64,000 bases of DNA from Antedon bifida (taxonomy: Eukaryota; Echinodermata; Crinoidea; Comatulida; Antedonidae). Below, in pieces: positions 47,362-59,733 of this stretch. Position numbers and translations under genes: made by a program. Positions within the stretch are counted from its first letter, which is position 1. Every line of letters begins with the position of its first letter. Location of the stretch: positions 9,373,501 to 9,437,500 of the forward strand of contig OY727093.1 of the NCBI GenBank assembly GCA_963402885.1, written 5' to 3'. The notes beneath the pieces were generated by a model, which ran no database searches, had not been told where the DNA came from, and saw only the letters and a program-made list of their open reading frames with translations.

Positions 47362-48129
47362 GGTTACATTCGTTACTATGGTCGAATATCAATGTTATGT
47401 AGCCTACAACAATCAATATATAAATCAATATCAATGTTAGGCATTTTGTTTACATTTCACATTCAGTTAGATTTGTCAAAAACATTATAATAGAAATTAT
47501 TTTTGTGATAATTATTTCAACTTTTATTATTTGTGGTTTGAATGGACACACAATTATTATCCTTGTACTATTTCGTTTATAGTATTAATCGATGTTTGTT
47601 ACTCTATAATAAAGTTAATCTGCAATTGATTAGTATGCAACTACCACAATCGATTTTGAGGTTTTATAGTCTACTTGCTATTAGCATAGTTTTAAAAATA
47701 AGCTACTGTATCAAATAAAACAAAATTGAACAATACAATCTATATCAGAAAGACAAATAAAACAACCAAACTGTTTTTCTTTGTTTTTCAAATTTTTAAT
47801 AAAAGATACATCTTTTAAAAACAAAATTGCACCATTTTGAATCACAAATTCAAAATTATTACTTACATTAATTAAAATATTCATCTATATACTTTTTGAA
47901 TATTCAATACCCTAGTTCTGATGATACAACGAAATATTGATACAACGAAATATAGACACCACACATAAAACTACTTTTCCTACAATGAAATGTAAAAGTG
48001 TAGTATCAATTATCATTAAAAATGATATTTTCATATCATAGTTCCACCAAACACTGTAAAATGTTTAAAAGCCGAAACAAAATAGTGTGACTGAAACAAG
48101 AAATTTGACTTGACAGCACTGTTACTTAG

Positions 48130-48230
48130 AGCATTCCCTGCTTGGAGAGTTAAGGTTAAAAGATTTGAACCCGGAACCTTGGGATTGGAAGTGAAAAATA
48201 TTAACCACCATGCTTTATGACCACAACAAT
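48130..48230 (-). mobile_element. tRNA-like SINE head, minus strand
   Basis: On the minus strand it reads GCATGGTGGTTAAT (A-box-like), then GGTTCCGGGTTCAAATC (B-box-like) about 40 bp later. This is the arrangement of a tRNA-derived SINE or pseudo-tRNA. No intact cloverleaf was confirmed. Confidence 0.5.
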
Positions 48231-48272
48231 TTGCACCTATCTTTTATCAAAATGTTTATAAAATACAGTAAG

Positions 48273-51200
48273 TCAAAGAGGAAGAAGATGTGTTGTGTCA
48301 AAAGTATCATCTTGAAAATCTAAAGATGACTTAGCTCTACTCGTTAAATGCGTTGTACGAGGGCGCCTTTCATATTGTGTGTAACTCCTATCCTGTTCTC
48401 TTAAATATCCTGTTTCTCCGGCCGAACGAATAGCTTTGTTTTCTTCACGTTTAGTGCATGGAGCACTCAACGGACGTGTTAATGCAAGTTTTGGAATGTG
48501 GTCCGTGTTGGGATTGGAACATGCGATACTTATGTTGGATCTATTTTTGACGTGGACAAGCATCTGAAAGAAGTATAAATAATAATTAATTAATAATCAA
48601 GTTATATGCCTTTTTTTTACTCATTTATATTATATATAATACTGTATATTATGTATCTCTAAAGAACTGTCTACACTATCAAACTTTATGTGACAAAAAA
48701 TGTGATGTGCCCATATATGGACATGATGATGTCATATCACTACCATATTTTGGCATATCCCTACCATATTTGGGCACATCACATTTGTCAAACTAGTTTG
48801 ATAGTGTAGACAGAGCTTTAAAATAACTTGTGTCTAAATCCCATTTCTTTGGTATTTGTGTGGATGTGCAGTGACATACAAATCATTTTCAACCTAACAT
48901 CTGGTTCTCTATACCATTGAAGCATATAAGTTCATACTTAAACTAGCTATTAAATCATAATGAGCTATGCAGTTATTATTACTGCCACAAAAATCAGTTT
49001 TATGGTTTTGATAATGTTTAATCAAACAACAAACCAAAGCATGCACATTAAATTCATGCACATTCTTGATGGCAACCACACATTAAAACATTGATATGTC
49101 AGAGTTCACAGAAACCATATGGCTCAATCTGAGCGTAGATTCAATGAATGTTGTCATCAAAGTAAATGAAATGCAAAAATCAAGACTCAAACTACAGTAT
49201 AATCAAACAATGCTGTAAAGCTATGTCTACACTATCAAACTTTATGTGACAAACAAATGTGATATGCTCATATATAGACACTACCATATTTGGGCATATC
49301 ACTACCATATTTAGCACTTCACACTTTTTTTTGTCAAACTAGTTTGATATTGTAGACAGAACTTAAAGCTTTGTCTACACTATCAAACTTTATGTGACAA
49401 AAAAATGTGATGTGCCCATATATGGACATGATGATGTCATATCACTACTATATTTGGGCATATCACTACCATATTTAAGTGCATCACACTTTTTTGTCAA
49501 ACTAGTTTGATAGTGTAGACAGAACTTAAGACATACACCACATGCTGCAAACTGCATACTCATGAAGAGGGTTTATGGTGATGGTGGGGTTTGGGAGGAG
49601 GGTTGGTTCGAAGAGGCATGCTGAGGTTGGAATAGAGAGTTGAAAGATTGCATCCAAAGATACTGTGAACAAGTATGGAACATAAAAACAAAACACCAAT
49701 TAAACAGTAACTGTTATGAAAATGATAAAATTCATTAAATAAACAGTGACTCACCAGCAATATTTGACAGCATGCATGATTATCAGAGTAGGGTGGGGGA
49801 GAGGGCGGGCAGAGAGAGGGCAGATGAAGGTGAAAGATGGAGGGGGCCAAGAAATTAAACTTTATTAATAAAGGTTATTATAGTTTGAAAGAGAGATATT
49901 AGGTACTGGGGAAAAGAAAATTGGTGTGGTTTGGTGGGAATCGGATATGATCAAAAGAAATGGAACACTTCAAGATATCTGTGATGGCATGGGAAGGGAG
50001 AGATAATGGGAAAGGTACAGTAAATCTTCTAATAGTAACCCACACTCTAATAGTAATCCCCCTTCTAATAGTAACCCACCTTATAAGTCAATCTATAATA
50101 ATAACCCACTACTCTAATAGTAACCCATGGAGGTTACTATTAGAGTCACAAAAACTTATGATGCAGCCGTATTTTGAAAATAAGGAGATAATGCATGTTG
50201 ATCTCGGGAATGGGGGAGGATTGAGTGTTTTTGAGTTTATAATATAAAGTTAGAGTTCAACCAAATTTGTTTATTCGTACTGTTTTATTATTTTGCTGAC
50301 CGGAAAATTTGAGGGTGGGTTACTATTTTCAGGTGCCTAATTTAAGATTAGTAATAGTAACCCACTACTCTAATAATAACCCACCCTAAAAAACAATCAA
50401 AGAATAATAACCCAGGTTACAATTAAAAGATTTACGGTATACAGTCAATGGGAAGGGAGAGACACTGGGAAGGGGGAGACATTGGGAAGGGGATAATCAT
50501 GCAATTGGGTGTCAACAGATGTATAAAGAAATGAAAACTCACCGCGCTTTGTACAGACGGAGCTAAAAGATTATATAGAATACATTTAAAAAGTGCAATG
50601 AAAAAATATTGTAATTTGCAATGAAGTTTTTATATTTAAGCCAACCTGCAAAGATTAATTTATGAAAACAGAGTTTGGTATTATTAATAAATCAATGTAC
50701 AATATTAAATGAGACCAAACTACTTAATACATAATCTGTAATACATTGAATATATAGGGATAAAACACCATTCCCATTGTGTACCAGAGTGATCATAATT
50801 GATTTATTTACCTGCATAATTTCTTTAGTACTACTCAATCTCTCCATTCTCCTAACCTCTCCTTGTGATTTCTCATCAAATAGTTGGTCACATTTCTGCA
50901 TGTATCTTCTCCTAAAGAGTCACAATCACATCATCAATATGTTATTTGAGGACAATAATACATGTTTAGCCCAAGATGTTCAAACTTTCTTTAGTAAATA
51001 CAGTATACAATTGTTTCTAATGTAGTAGTTACAAAACAATGTTGATTAGGTGTGTGTGTGCATGAGACAGACTGAAACACGGCCCATAAGGTTCTTATTT
51101 GGAGAGTTCATGTTGTCCAGTAGTCATTAAGTTGATTAAGTTATATGTCTTGATGTTTAAATTTAATTTTAAATGTAAATAGGTTGGGTAATCATCAGGA

Positions 51201-54200
51201 ATAGTCCTGAACAGGGAGATGAGCGCCCCTGCCCACCGATGAGTTTCGGGATCCATTTGACCCATAGGGAGAGTACCCGTCAGGGTCCCTACCAAGGGTT
51301 ACAGGTCCCAGGTTTTTAGTTGTTTTTAAAATTAATTAGTGTTCCATGACATTCTCATCAAAATTAATGTCTCTCATTGTTGTGCTATGTCAACATAATG
51401 TCAATGACGGCGAAATGTCCCCAATAATGGGGATAGCTATGAAAACAAGTAACAAGTAAGTAATAACCATAGTTGTTAATATCATACAATACCTTAATTC
51501 AGAATTATCAATCATTAGATTGTTTATCTGTTGTTTGTATTTATCATCAACTTCATCTACTTTCTCTTCAAAATTTTCTTCAAATCCAATCAACCGTCTC
51601 TTCTGCGAAAGAAAATCACAATTTAATCGAAAAGGCTACTAGAATAATTTCAAGAATAATGCATAGTCAAATAAAACACCCATTATGATTTATTCAATAT
51701 TTCATAAATTTATTATTTTATCATCAGGTTGATTAAATCTGCTCAGTATACACGGTTATGTTCAAATGTTTATTCTTCATCTATCATCACAAATCAAAAG
51801 TTTGCTAGTTAGACAGTGACAAACACATAACCACTTACTGTTATTTCAAGTTCTGCCTTTGTTTCCGCTAACTTTGATTTAGCAACTGCCAGATTTTCCA
51901 CAGTATCTTCAAGCTCTGCCTGTACAGATTTCAGCCGTTCAAGAGCTTTCTTCAGGTTTTGTACATCATCAGATGTACTTGAAAACTTTTTTAATATGCT
52001 CTATATAAAATAAAACAACTGGTAATATAATAGGTTCAAGGGAAGATATATCATATCAAGTGGACATGCCAATGAGATGATCTCACTGGCTGTAATGGAT
52101 CTTAAGTTCTTTCTATCATGACGTTGGCAAATATGGTAGTGATATGCCCAAATATGGTAGTGATATGACATGACATCATGTCCATATATGGGCGCATCAC
52201 ATTTATTTGTCACATAAAGTTTGATAGTGTAGACAGGGCTTTAGGTAACCATTCCTTCAGCCATCCTTTTGTCAGGGATGTGATGTACTGTACCAAAACA
52301 CCAAGATATCCCTTACTATTCCAAAAATGATTAGAAACAAAATCATTCAAATTCTTGGATACAAACATTTTTCAATGATATAACCTATCTGTTTATGTAT
52401 TTTAAAATATTATCTTACATCAATTTCTTTTTTGTGGTCACTGGATGAAATTTGCATCTGCCGATGAAACTCTCTTGTCATGAGGTTTTTCTCCCTCAGT
52501 TTTTCTTCAAGTAGTTGTGTTTCTGAAAATATAATAATCAGGATTGAAATAAATTATTCATGAATATAGTGAGAAAGAAATCTATTCCATATAATAATAT
52601 TTTTGAACCATTTTGTACAGAAATAACAGTACTAGTATATTAATTTAAAGGTACTGTCACAGAAATATATCTTACTTAGTTCATGCATGTGTTTGTCCAT
52701 TTCTTCCTGGAACAGCACCTTTAAGTCACCTTCTCGTTTCTTCCATTTATCCTCCATATCTTGAGCTAAGGTTGTTTTATAGGCTTCAAATGCACCTTGC
52801 AAAAACTCCATCTCACCCTTTAAACGTGCTTCAATGAAAAAGAAAAAAAATGAAGAAATATGATTAATACAATTCTGTTTTTATTTTAGTACACTTTTTA
52901 TTTTCAATCAAGTTTCTTTTCAAAATTCATTGTGAAAAACCGACTGAAAAACATGTGTTCAATACCTTTACTTTCTCATCCATAATCTCATCAATAACAT
53001 AACTAGTAGGGGGTAAGGAAAGTAAATTAAACTTACAATATGCAGCATCACTACCATTCTTTTGATGCTCCAACTCTTTCTTTTGTAGCTGTTTCACTAA
53101 ATCTAATTCCTCCCTGTGATCATTTACGAGTACATTTATCTCATCTTTGTACCTTTCTTCCAGGTCCATAAGCTTGGCTTTTAAATTTACAGCAGCCTAT
53201 AATAAATGAAAATTAATTACAAATAAACATCATCTTAAAACAAGAATAGCTATATTGGTTGGCTTCACACAGTTTAGAAAATATACCTTTTCGGCAATGC
53301 TTGAGCTTAAAATAGCTATTAATAATTAGAAATGTAATAATTTTCGACAACATTGATGATAACAGTAGGCTTTTCGGATGAGCGGTTAAGCAGAATGAGG
53401 GTCGTGAAATAAAAAAAAAATTAATTAAAAACCAATGTTGAAAGCATATATATCATAAATGTCATACCAATAATGAATTAAAGTGTGATAAACGTAAATT
53501 AAAATCATGCAAAATTCACCTTATCTCGTGTGTTTTTATGATTCATGCGCTCCTCCTCTAAATATAAGGTCAGGTCAGTGACCTGATTCTGTAGTTGAAA
53601 AATTAAAGAGTCCCTATACAAAGATAACTTGAAAGTTAATACAACTATTATAAGATGTCATTTATGAAAAATCTAAAGCGTCCATTTGTCATTTTACTTA
53701 AATTTGTTTAGTTTTTTATTTAATGTTCATAATTACTGTCAAAGAACAAAATATGAAACTGAGTGAAGAAAATAAATAAAATGTTTAAAGTGGACATTTC
53801 ATATTTCTACCTGTTATTCTGAGTCCATGTGGTCAGTCTATTATTCGGGACATTTTTCCCCATTTTTAAAGGTCCTTTAACAGAGCGTAGACTTGGCAAC
53901 TTATTATTAAAACCTGTCATTTCTTTGGCTTTGTTAAATCTTCTGTTATTGATATTATACAAATTTATGACACATTTCATAGTAAATATGATACATTATC
54001 ACAATATGACATAATATTGATAACATTACACAATCATCAGACATACATTTTTTACACAACATCGATTGAAAGATAACAAGACATCAACAAAACAAATGAT
54101 GATGTATGAATGTTGTATTCACATGTCATAAAGAAATAAGTGAATGCGTGAATGAATGAAAAGAATAATGAATAAATGAAAAGAATGAAGAAATAAACAT

Positions 54201-57200
54201 ATACAAATTATTATTAAATAGCATTTTTTTATAGAATGTACAATTATGATTAAATTTCACAGTCCAGTAGACATGAAAACACAACAATGAAACATAATAA
54301 TATGTCAGAATATATAATGAGGTATACAGAATGGCAATAACATAATATTGTTTATGGCAGACATCATACATTTATAGTCCATTAGTTAAAAATAGGATAA
54401 AATTGACATTGTCATGATCATAATATTATTAATACAAATATAGTGACAATTATTTTTAAAGAATGTACATGCAAAAGTCAAACCATCCAATCAGCAAATA
54501 GTATGCAAATGAAGGACAAAGAGAAATAATTTTAAAATCAGTTAGTAAATACATTTTAGTCTTTATTTTAGAATTGGTTTTTTAATCCCTGCACATCAAC
54601 ACCATTATAATAACGAAGATTACTTTGAGCCAATGAGAGCCATTCACCAAGTTGCGTTACAGGCAAGAAACAACCAATCACATCCATGCAATTAAAATAG
54701 ATGTAAAATAAATATAAATATTAGGGTAATGAGTTCAAAGGTCATGCATACGTGTCATGTGGAGTGATGAACTTGAACAGCAAGTTTATTAGTTATTATT
54801 TTATACATGATGTTATCAATATATATTGTTTGTATGAATATCTTTAATAATGCTGTATGAGAAATTATGTGTACAGTAGTATTTAGTATAATCATCATTA
54901 TAATTGTAAAAGTATAGATTTGAAAGTTGTGTTGAGCTTACACAAACATTATTGATTATTAGGGAGATTCACTTTGTGATGATCTACGACCTAGGAAATT
55001 GTTACGTTAGGATGCGCTTCTTCATTTCTCAACACAGTTTTGATGGATTCTAGGTCCATGCGACAACCAGTCCATTAAACAATATGCGCATGTCTTTGGT
55101 CATCACAAATAAAACGCTCCCATTATTTATTACTATTATTATAGTGATGATGACTTCATTATTCTTTGTAAGTTTGTTAAAATATGCAGTTAAAACGAAC
55201 TTTGGTTAAGAACTACATTACATTATTTGTTTAGTTTTTTTTAGTTTCAGTTAAAAAATCATGTGCTTTCAGTCACTCTCTTTTTGAAACAAAAAACCCA
55301 TACCTGAGTTGTGTTGTAGATTTAGTAGGAACAGAATTTGAATATTTACACTAAAAGATTGTCTAGTCTATTAATTGCACTACTCCCTTTTTTAAATGAT
55401 GTGATTGGTTGATTTACTTGCTGTAAAAAATAGAGTAAATAAATTGGATTTTTATGTAAATAATTGGTAGAAATTCTATGGATATAATTATTTGGGAGCA
55501 TTTGCCCACAACAAAATTGTTAGTAGCATTTGACACTACTCAAAGAGGAAACTTCTACAGTAAAAATCAGCCTGCCAGGCTGACATAATAATAAATTACA
55601 CGATATACCAGACTACAAAATTATTGTATTAAATGCAAACTGCATATTTAAAAATATTAGTAAGACCCTTATATCTATACACATACCATAAATGAAAAAC
55701 TCTACACCCAGTACAATTAAACAATAATTATTTCAGTATAAGCAAAACACATTATTATAAGTTATTATTTGATCCACATAACATTAGCCGGCAATGAAAC
55801 GTTTCTATATCTTACCTTTCTGGATCCTGGTATGCAGAACTGGATGCAGAGAAGAAATAAGGTTTTGAATGAGGTATTTCATCTACATAGAATCTGATCA
55901 TTCATAAATAATTAAGATAGTTATGATTTTGTTTGTAGAGAGGTATAGAAGTTGATGAAAAAAAGAATTACTATTGGGAAAATTATAGATTATAAGGGAA
56001 TGATCCTAAAAACAATAAATATATACTTGTATGTCAAAAGGATAAATACAGTTATCTAAATACCAAAATGTACCAAATGAAGAATTAAGATAAATTAACA
56101 ATGGATTATAAAACATGTAGCAATAAGTCAGAAGAAGACACAGAGAATTAATATTGAATACATATATAAATTAAAAAAACAATCTTCTGAAAATAAAAAA
56201 TCAATGTTTGTGGACATAAAAAGTAATAAAAGCAGATAGAAAGTAGGAAAAAAACCAAGATCTAATCAAACTGAAGAGTAATAACAAATCAGTAACAAAT
56301 AGTATAGAACACAAATTATAATTTTCTAGAAAAAAAACCCTCTTGATTCAATTGATGTTTTCTTTCTGATTCCGACAATTTCTGATTCAATTTCTATTCT
56401 TTTTGATCTAGTCAAAACCCAACAGAATATAAACATTTTCATTTTTAAATTCAAGTTAAAATTATTCATTTACATAGTTCAATACAATGAGAATTTAGTA
56501 TATCACATTATTATGCCAGCGTTAAAGCTAAAATGTACCTTTCATTAGCCCTCCTGCTGTGTGTCTTTGGAAGGTCCATTAATCCAGTGTTGATTGTTAC
56601 TGCCATTTTACTCCGACTCTTTGTTAATCTCATCCCAGGCCCCAATTCATATTCTCGTGAGGACTGGAAGTAACAAATAATTCATACATATGATTATTAT
56701 GGACCCATTCAGGCTTAGTTATTTACCTGTGTAAGTTGGTTTCATGGAAAATTATTAACTTCTTCGGTGGGTTATCAATATCATTGAAATGTTTTTTTAA
56801 TTTAAAAAAAAAAATTCATTCCACTTTTGATCCTTTATTACATTGCCATAATTACATATACGGACACATCACATTTTTTTGTCACATAAAGTTTGATGTG
56901 TAGACAGAGCTGTAGTAATAATCATTACATCAAAAACATTGTACAGTATCATTTGTATTATAACAATTGAGTAACTCAATTAGTACCTCTGTGCCTGAAG
57001 GTGTTGTCCCACTATTCTTCTTGAGTGGGAGGTGGTTCTCAAAAGCTCTCCTAGCACTCTTATCTTTTTCTACTTCATAGAAACGATCACACCGTGCCTT
57101 AACAGTAGAGGGTGCACTTTGAGGGGGTCTATATGAAAACGCTGCCTGGTCTTTTTGATCTTCAGTACTTGGTTGTGACCTGTAAAATACAATTTCGTTT

Positions 57201-57504
57201 TAATTTTTCATTTTGCTAATTTGTTTACCTTCTTTTCTTCTATAATTTCTTATGTTAATTGTAAGATGAATAAAAAAACCATGTAATAAATATAGAAAAA
57301 TAAAGATGAAAAAAAATATATTCTTACAATGCAACATGAAAGTAATACTTACTTTGGCCTTGGCTTTTCTTTGCCTCGTTGAATGCTAGCAAGACTTCCA
57401 ATCTTGTATTTATTAGCGGCATGTCGGTCACGGTTTGTAAACTCACCACCGAGAGAAATGGCTGATCGGTTGGCGTTTGGATTGGTTACATTAAAATTGC
57501 TCAT
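48273..57504 (-). CDS. Coiled-coil protein resembling FLACC1 (flagellum-associated)
   Basis: Twelve minus-strand exons: 57353-57504, 56987-57179, 56539-56663, 55816-55893, 53520-53613, 53037-53196, 52676-52828, 52419-52522, 51839-52000, 51493-51602, 50812-50911 and 48273-48563. All junctions keep frame and give 573 residues. The N-terminal third is Ser/Arg-rich and unstructured. Residues about 190-470 are nearly continuous coiled coil (DSLIFQLQNQVTDLTLYLEE, GAFEAYKTTLAQDMEDKWKK, SVQAELEDTVENLAV). The tail is basic and low-complexity. Order and local similarity (YELGPGMRLTKSRSKMAVTI; EDKWKK context) match my recollection of FLACC1/ALS2CR12, a sperm fibrous-sheath coiled-coil protein, but coiled coils mislead and no catalytic motif exists to confirm it. 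A cilium or sperm-flagellum role is inference. A 20-nt candidate microexon near 50,541-50,560 was not used because it breaks the frame. Confidence 0.72.
48661..48820. mobile_element. Palindromic TA MITE, reference copy
   Basis: 160 bp in the last intron of the FLACC1-like gene. Ends AAGAACTGTCTACACTATCA and TTTGATAGTGTAGACAGAGC lie next to TA. The interior is itself palindromic: GTGATGTGCCCATA faces ATTTGGGCACATCAC, with CATATCACTACCATATTT repeated between. A single strand could thus fold along nearly its whole length. It has no coding capacity. TA flanks and the short TIR suggest a Tc1/mariner-type parent, which is inference. Confidence 0.88.
49216..49366. mobile_element. Palindromic TA MITE, first of an adjacent pair
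   Basis: A copy with a short central deletion. Its right end (GACAGAACTTA) shares the junction TTAA with the next copy at 49,364. Intronic in the FLACC1-like gene. Confidence 0.85.
49364..49529. mobile_element. Palindromic TA MITE, second of an adjacent pair
   Basis: A full-length copy directly abutting the preceding one in the same orientation (AAGCTTTGTCTACACTATCA ... TTTGATAGTGTAGACAGAAC). Confidence 0.87.
50016..50439. mobile_element. Second MITE family (TACAGTAAATC ends)
   Basis: Left end TACAGTAAATCTTCTAATAG faces right end (minus) TACCGTAAATCTTTTAATTG. The interior repeats CTAATAGTAACCCA on both strands. It is inserted between two similar GGGAAGGGAGAGA... segments (49,988-50,015 and 50,445-50,500), which suggests insertion into a short purine-rich tandem repeat. 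Intronic in the FLACC1-like gene. Confidence 0.7.
51180..51310 (-). repeat. GC-richer intronic fragment, probably an unidentified repeat
   Basis: This segment stands out in base composition from the AT-rich intron around it. It is open on the minus strand (51,095-51,295) with GTLPMGQMDPETHRWAG, lacks splice continuity with the host gene, and is probably part of a dispersed element. I cannot name it. Confidence 0.35.
52103..52244. mobile_element. Palindromic TA MITE, reverse orientation, 5' shortened
   Basis: The copy reads in the reverse orientation (ATATGGTAGTGATATGCCCA, right end AAAGTTTGATAGTGTAGACA). The left end is partly lost or rearranged. Intronic in the FLACC1-like gene. Confidence 0.78.
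56856..56914. mobile_element. Palindromic TA MITE, truncated
   Basis: Only one end remains (ACACATCACATTTTTTTGTC, AAAGTTTGATGTGTAGACAG). Intronic in the FLACC1-like gene. Confidence 0.7.
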
Positions 57505-58689
57505 GATTGATTTGTTTGTAGTTTTCAGAGCATACTCATTTTTTTGTTAAAATATGCTGAGTATGAAAATCTACATTTTTCCTCCTAAAAAAAATTCGTT
57601 CTTTTTTAAATGAAATAAATGTCATCAATACAATATTATTACTCTTCCTTTAAATCGTGTGTATTTGCTGTAGCCTACTAACTAGCTAGGCCTATATATA
57701 TCTATAATTGTGGATTAAACTGAACTAGGCTAGTAGGCTAGGCCTAGTCTAGATCTGATGCCCAGTTAGGCCTAGTCCATAGGTTACAGTCGCGCCCGCC
57801 TAGGTCCTTTTAATAACATATTTTATTATGTAATTTTTAGGGCCTAAGCCCTAGCTAGTTAGGCCTAAACAAGGCTGATTCGGCTGCTAGATAGCCTAGG
57901 CCTAGTCGGTAGGAGAGTAGGAGCGCCGTGTAGTAGAGTAGGCTATTCTATTATGACTATGTGGCAGATAATAAGTAGTTAATTTGACTAAAAATTACTC
58001 ACAATATATAATTTAGATCAAACTACAAGTGCTATATATCATATTACTAATATTTAATTACAGAAAATACATGAAATAACAAGTTTTCTGTAGCTGTTAA
58101 ATGCATTTACTTGCTGCTGCTGACGGTTGCCATGTAATCAATTACCGTTGTTCTTAGGCTAATACACCCAGGCACTTCACCATGTGAAAACACGTTTTGT
58201 AGCAATAAACGTCTGTATTCGCGACTACATTGTAATTTACTTTCTTTGCACTTACTTATTTAAGTCCAGTCACAAAACAAAATACAATACATTGGATATT
58301 TACTGTATTGTTATATTTATAACTTTATTTGTTCATGAATAAAATACATATTAAAAAACATTGGTCACAATACAAGGTTAGCATTGTCAACAAGAGGTAT
58401 ACTAAGCATATAATAGTATTTCAATTTAGTTTTAATTTTTCTACATACATTAATATATTTAAAATAAAAGAAAGGTTAGAATAAAGTACACACCATAGCA
58501 AATGATGGTACTAAAAATACTACTACTGAATAAATAGAAAGCGTATTATGCCTTGGGCAATGGAAAACCGAAACACTGTTTTCTAAAATCATAGCCGAAA
58601 ATATTTGTATTTCGAGTTAGTACTACCAGCCTAAAGTACGATCATATTTCTCAAAGCTGATGCTTATATATAAATGCATGTTGTAATTT

Positions 58690-58790
58690 AGTAAAAAAAA
58701 AAGTAAATAGAAAATGTAGATAAAAAAGTAAATAGAAAATGAAAAAAAAATGTAAATAGAAAATGTAGATAAAAAAATGAAAATAAACAT
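58690..58790 (+). repeat. A-rich minisatellite
   Basis: Three to four copies of GTAAATAGAAAATGTAGATA with interspersed A runs. The open frame read across it on the minus strand (58,623-58,817) is a Phe/Ile-rich artefact. Confidence 0.8.
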
Positions 58791-59422
58791 AATGCTTCTA
58801 ACATTAAGTTTAAACAAAATCTAGTCTCAACTTAGCCATTTTAATTTGTATAGCAAACAACAAATTATCATTTACTAAGCAGTATTTTAAATGGCAAAGC
58901 ATATACAAGCTTGTATGCAAACTCTGTGATGTGCATATCATTCTACATAAAAGCTTGAATGTCACAGTTTTGATTTAAAATGTACCTTTTCATGAATATG
59001 ACAAAATATTAGATCTCAGTATTTCAACAAAACTTTAAAAGAAATTAATATATAATAGCTCATACAGGTTTTTAAAAAAAATGTGGTTGAACAATGGGAA
59101 CCATTGAATAAATTCATAAACACAATGAAACAGAATATCTTGCATAAAAAATAGCACTGTATGATTTAGCAAAAAATATCAGATTAGGGAAGCTCAAATA
59201 TAAAATTACTATCAGTAGTCATAATAACCTTTTACACAAAAAACGTACTGTTTATTTAAAAAAAAGTTAACACTGTGTATATTTTTAGAGTTACATCACT
59301 TAATTTAAAAAAAATATTTACAGTCTATGCTCTCAAGAAAACAGAGTACCAGACTTAGCAACTGGTGTCAGGAGAGTTTACTGTATGTGTGTAATGTAGA
59401 TGGTCCCATAAGCCATATTTCT

Positions 59423-59733
59423 TTTCATACATAAGTTGGGGACCCTTCATGAAACGTCACAAAATAAACATAAATATTCATTAGTCATATCCATAATGTG
59501 TGACGCAAGAATTGAGCTAACTACAATTCACTAATGCAAACACTTTCTGTCGAGCTGTCTGTGTAGTTGAGTGGATTAGACTATGAACTTGTCGATTTAT
59601 GGGATTCGAATCCCATGAGAAACTTCTTTTTACTTTATAGTGAGATAGAGATTATTTACAGGGTTAGGTTTAGTTATATTTAGGAAGTAGTTCGGCTACC
59701 ATTCACATAAGGGGACCTCAACTTATGTACGAA
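59423..59733. mobile_element. 311-bp inverted-repeat element containing a tRNA-like head
   Basis: The ends TTCATACATAAGTTGGGGAC (59423 on) and, on minus, TTCGTACATAAGTTGAGGTC (59733 down) are inverted repeats of about 23 bp. Inside, 59,555-59,630 reads like a tRNA-derived head: TGTAGTTGAGTGGATTAGAC, then TGGGATTCGAATCCCA, a well-formed T-arm. It is either a SINE inside a MITE or a MITE carrying a captured tRNA-like promoter. Confidence 0.6.

Larger units (their letters stand above)
46821..48272. other. Region between convergent TRIM and FLACC1-like genes
   Basis: The TRIM gene (plus) and the FLACC1-like gene (minus) converge here, so this holds both 3' UTRs. It contains a MITE at 47,194-47,361 and a SINE head at 48,130-48,230. 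No other gene is supported. Confidence 0.55.

Noticed and set aside
47914-47945. A second hammerhead-like CTGATGA...GAAA string
   Set aside because: No stem I or stem III partner and no correctly placed cleavage triplet were found.
49560-49850. 96-codon Pro/His-rich minus-strand frame
   Set aside because: It lies in an intron over purine-rich simple sequence and lacks an acceptor in frame with the neighbouring exons.
50541-50560. 20-nt microexon with good splice signals in the FLACC1-like gene
   Set aside because: Including it shifts the frame and gives an early stop in the last exon, whereas skipping it keeps the frame to the natural stop.
59555-59630. A functional tRNA gene
   Set aside because: The T-arm is good, but no acceptor stem or anticodon arm of proper length could be folded; a SINE head is more likely.
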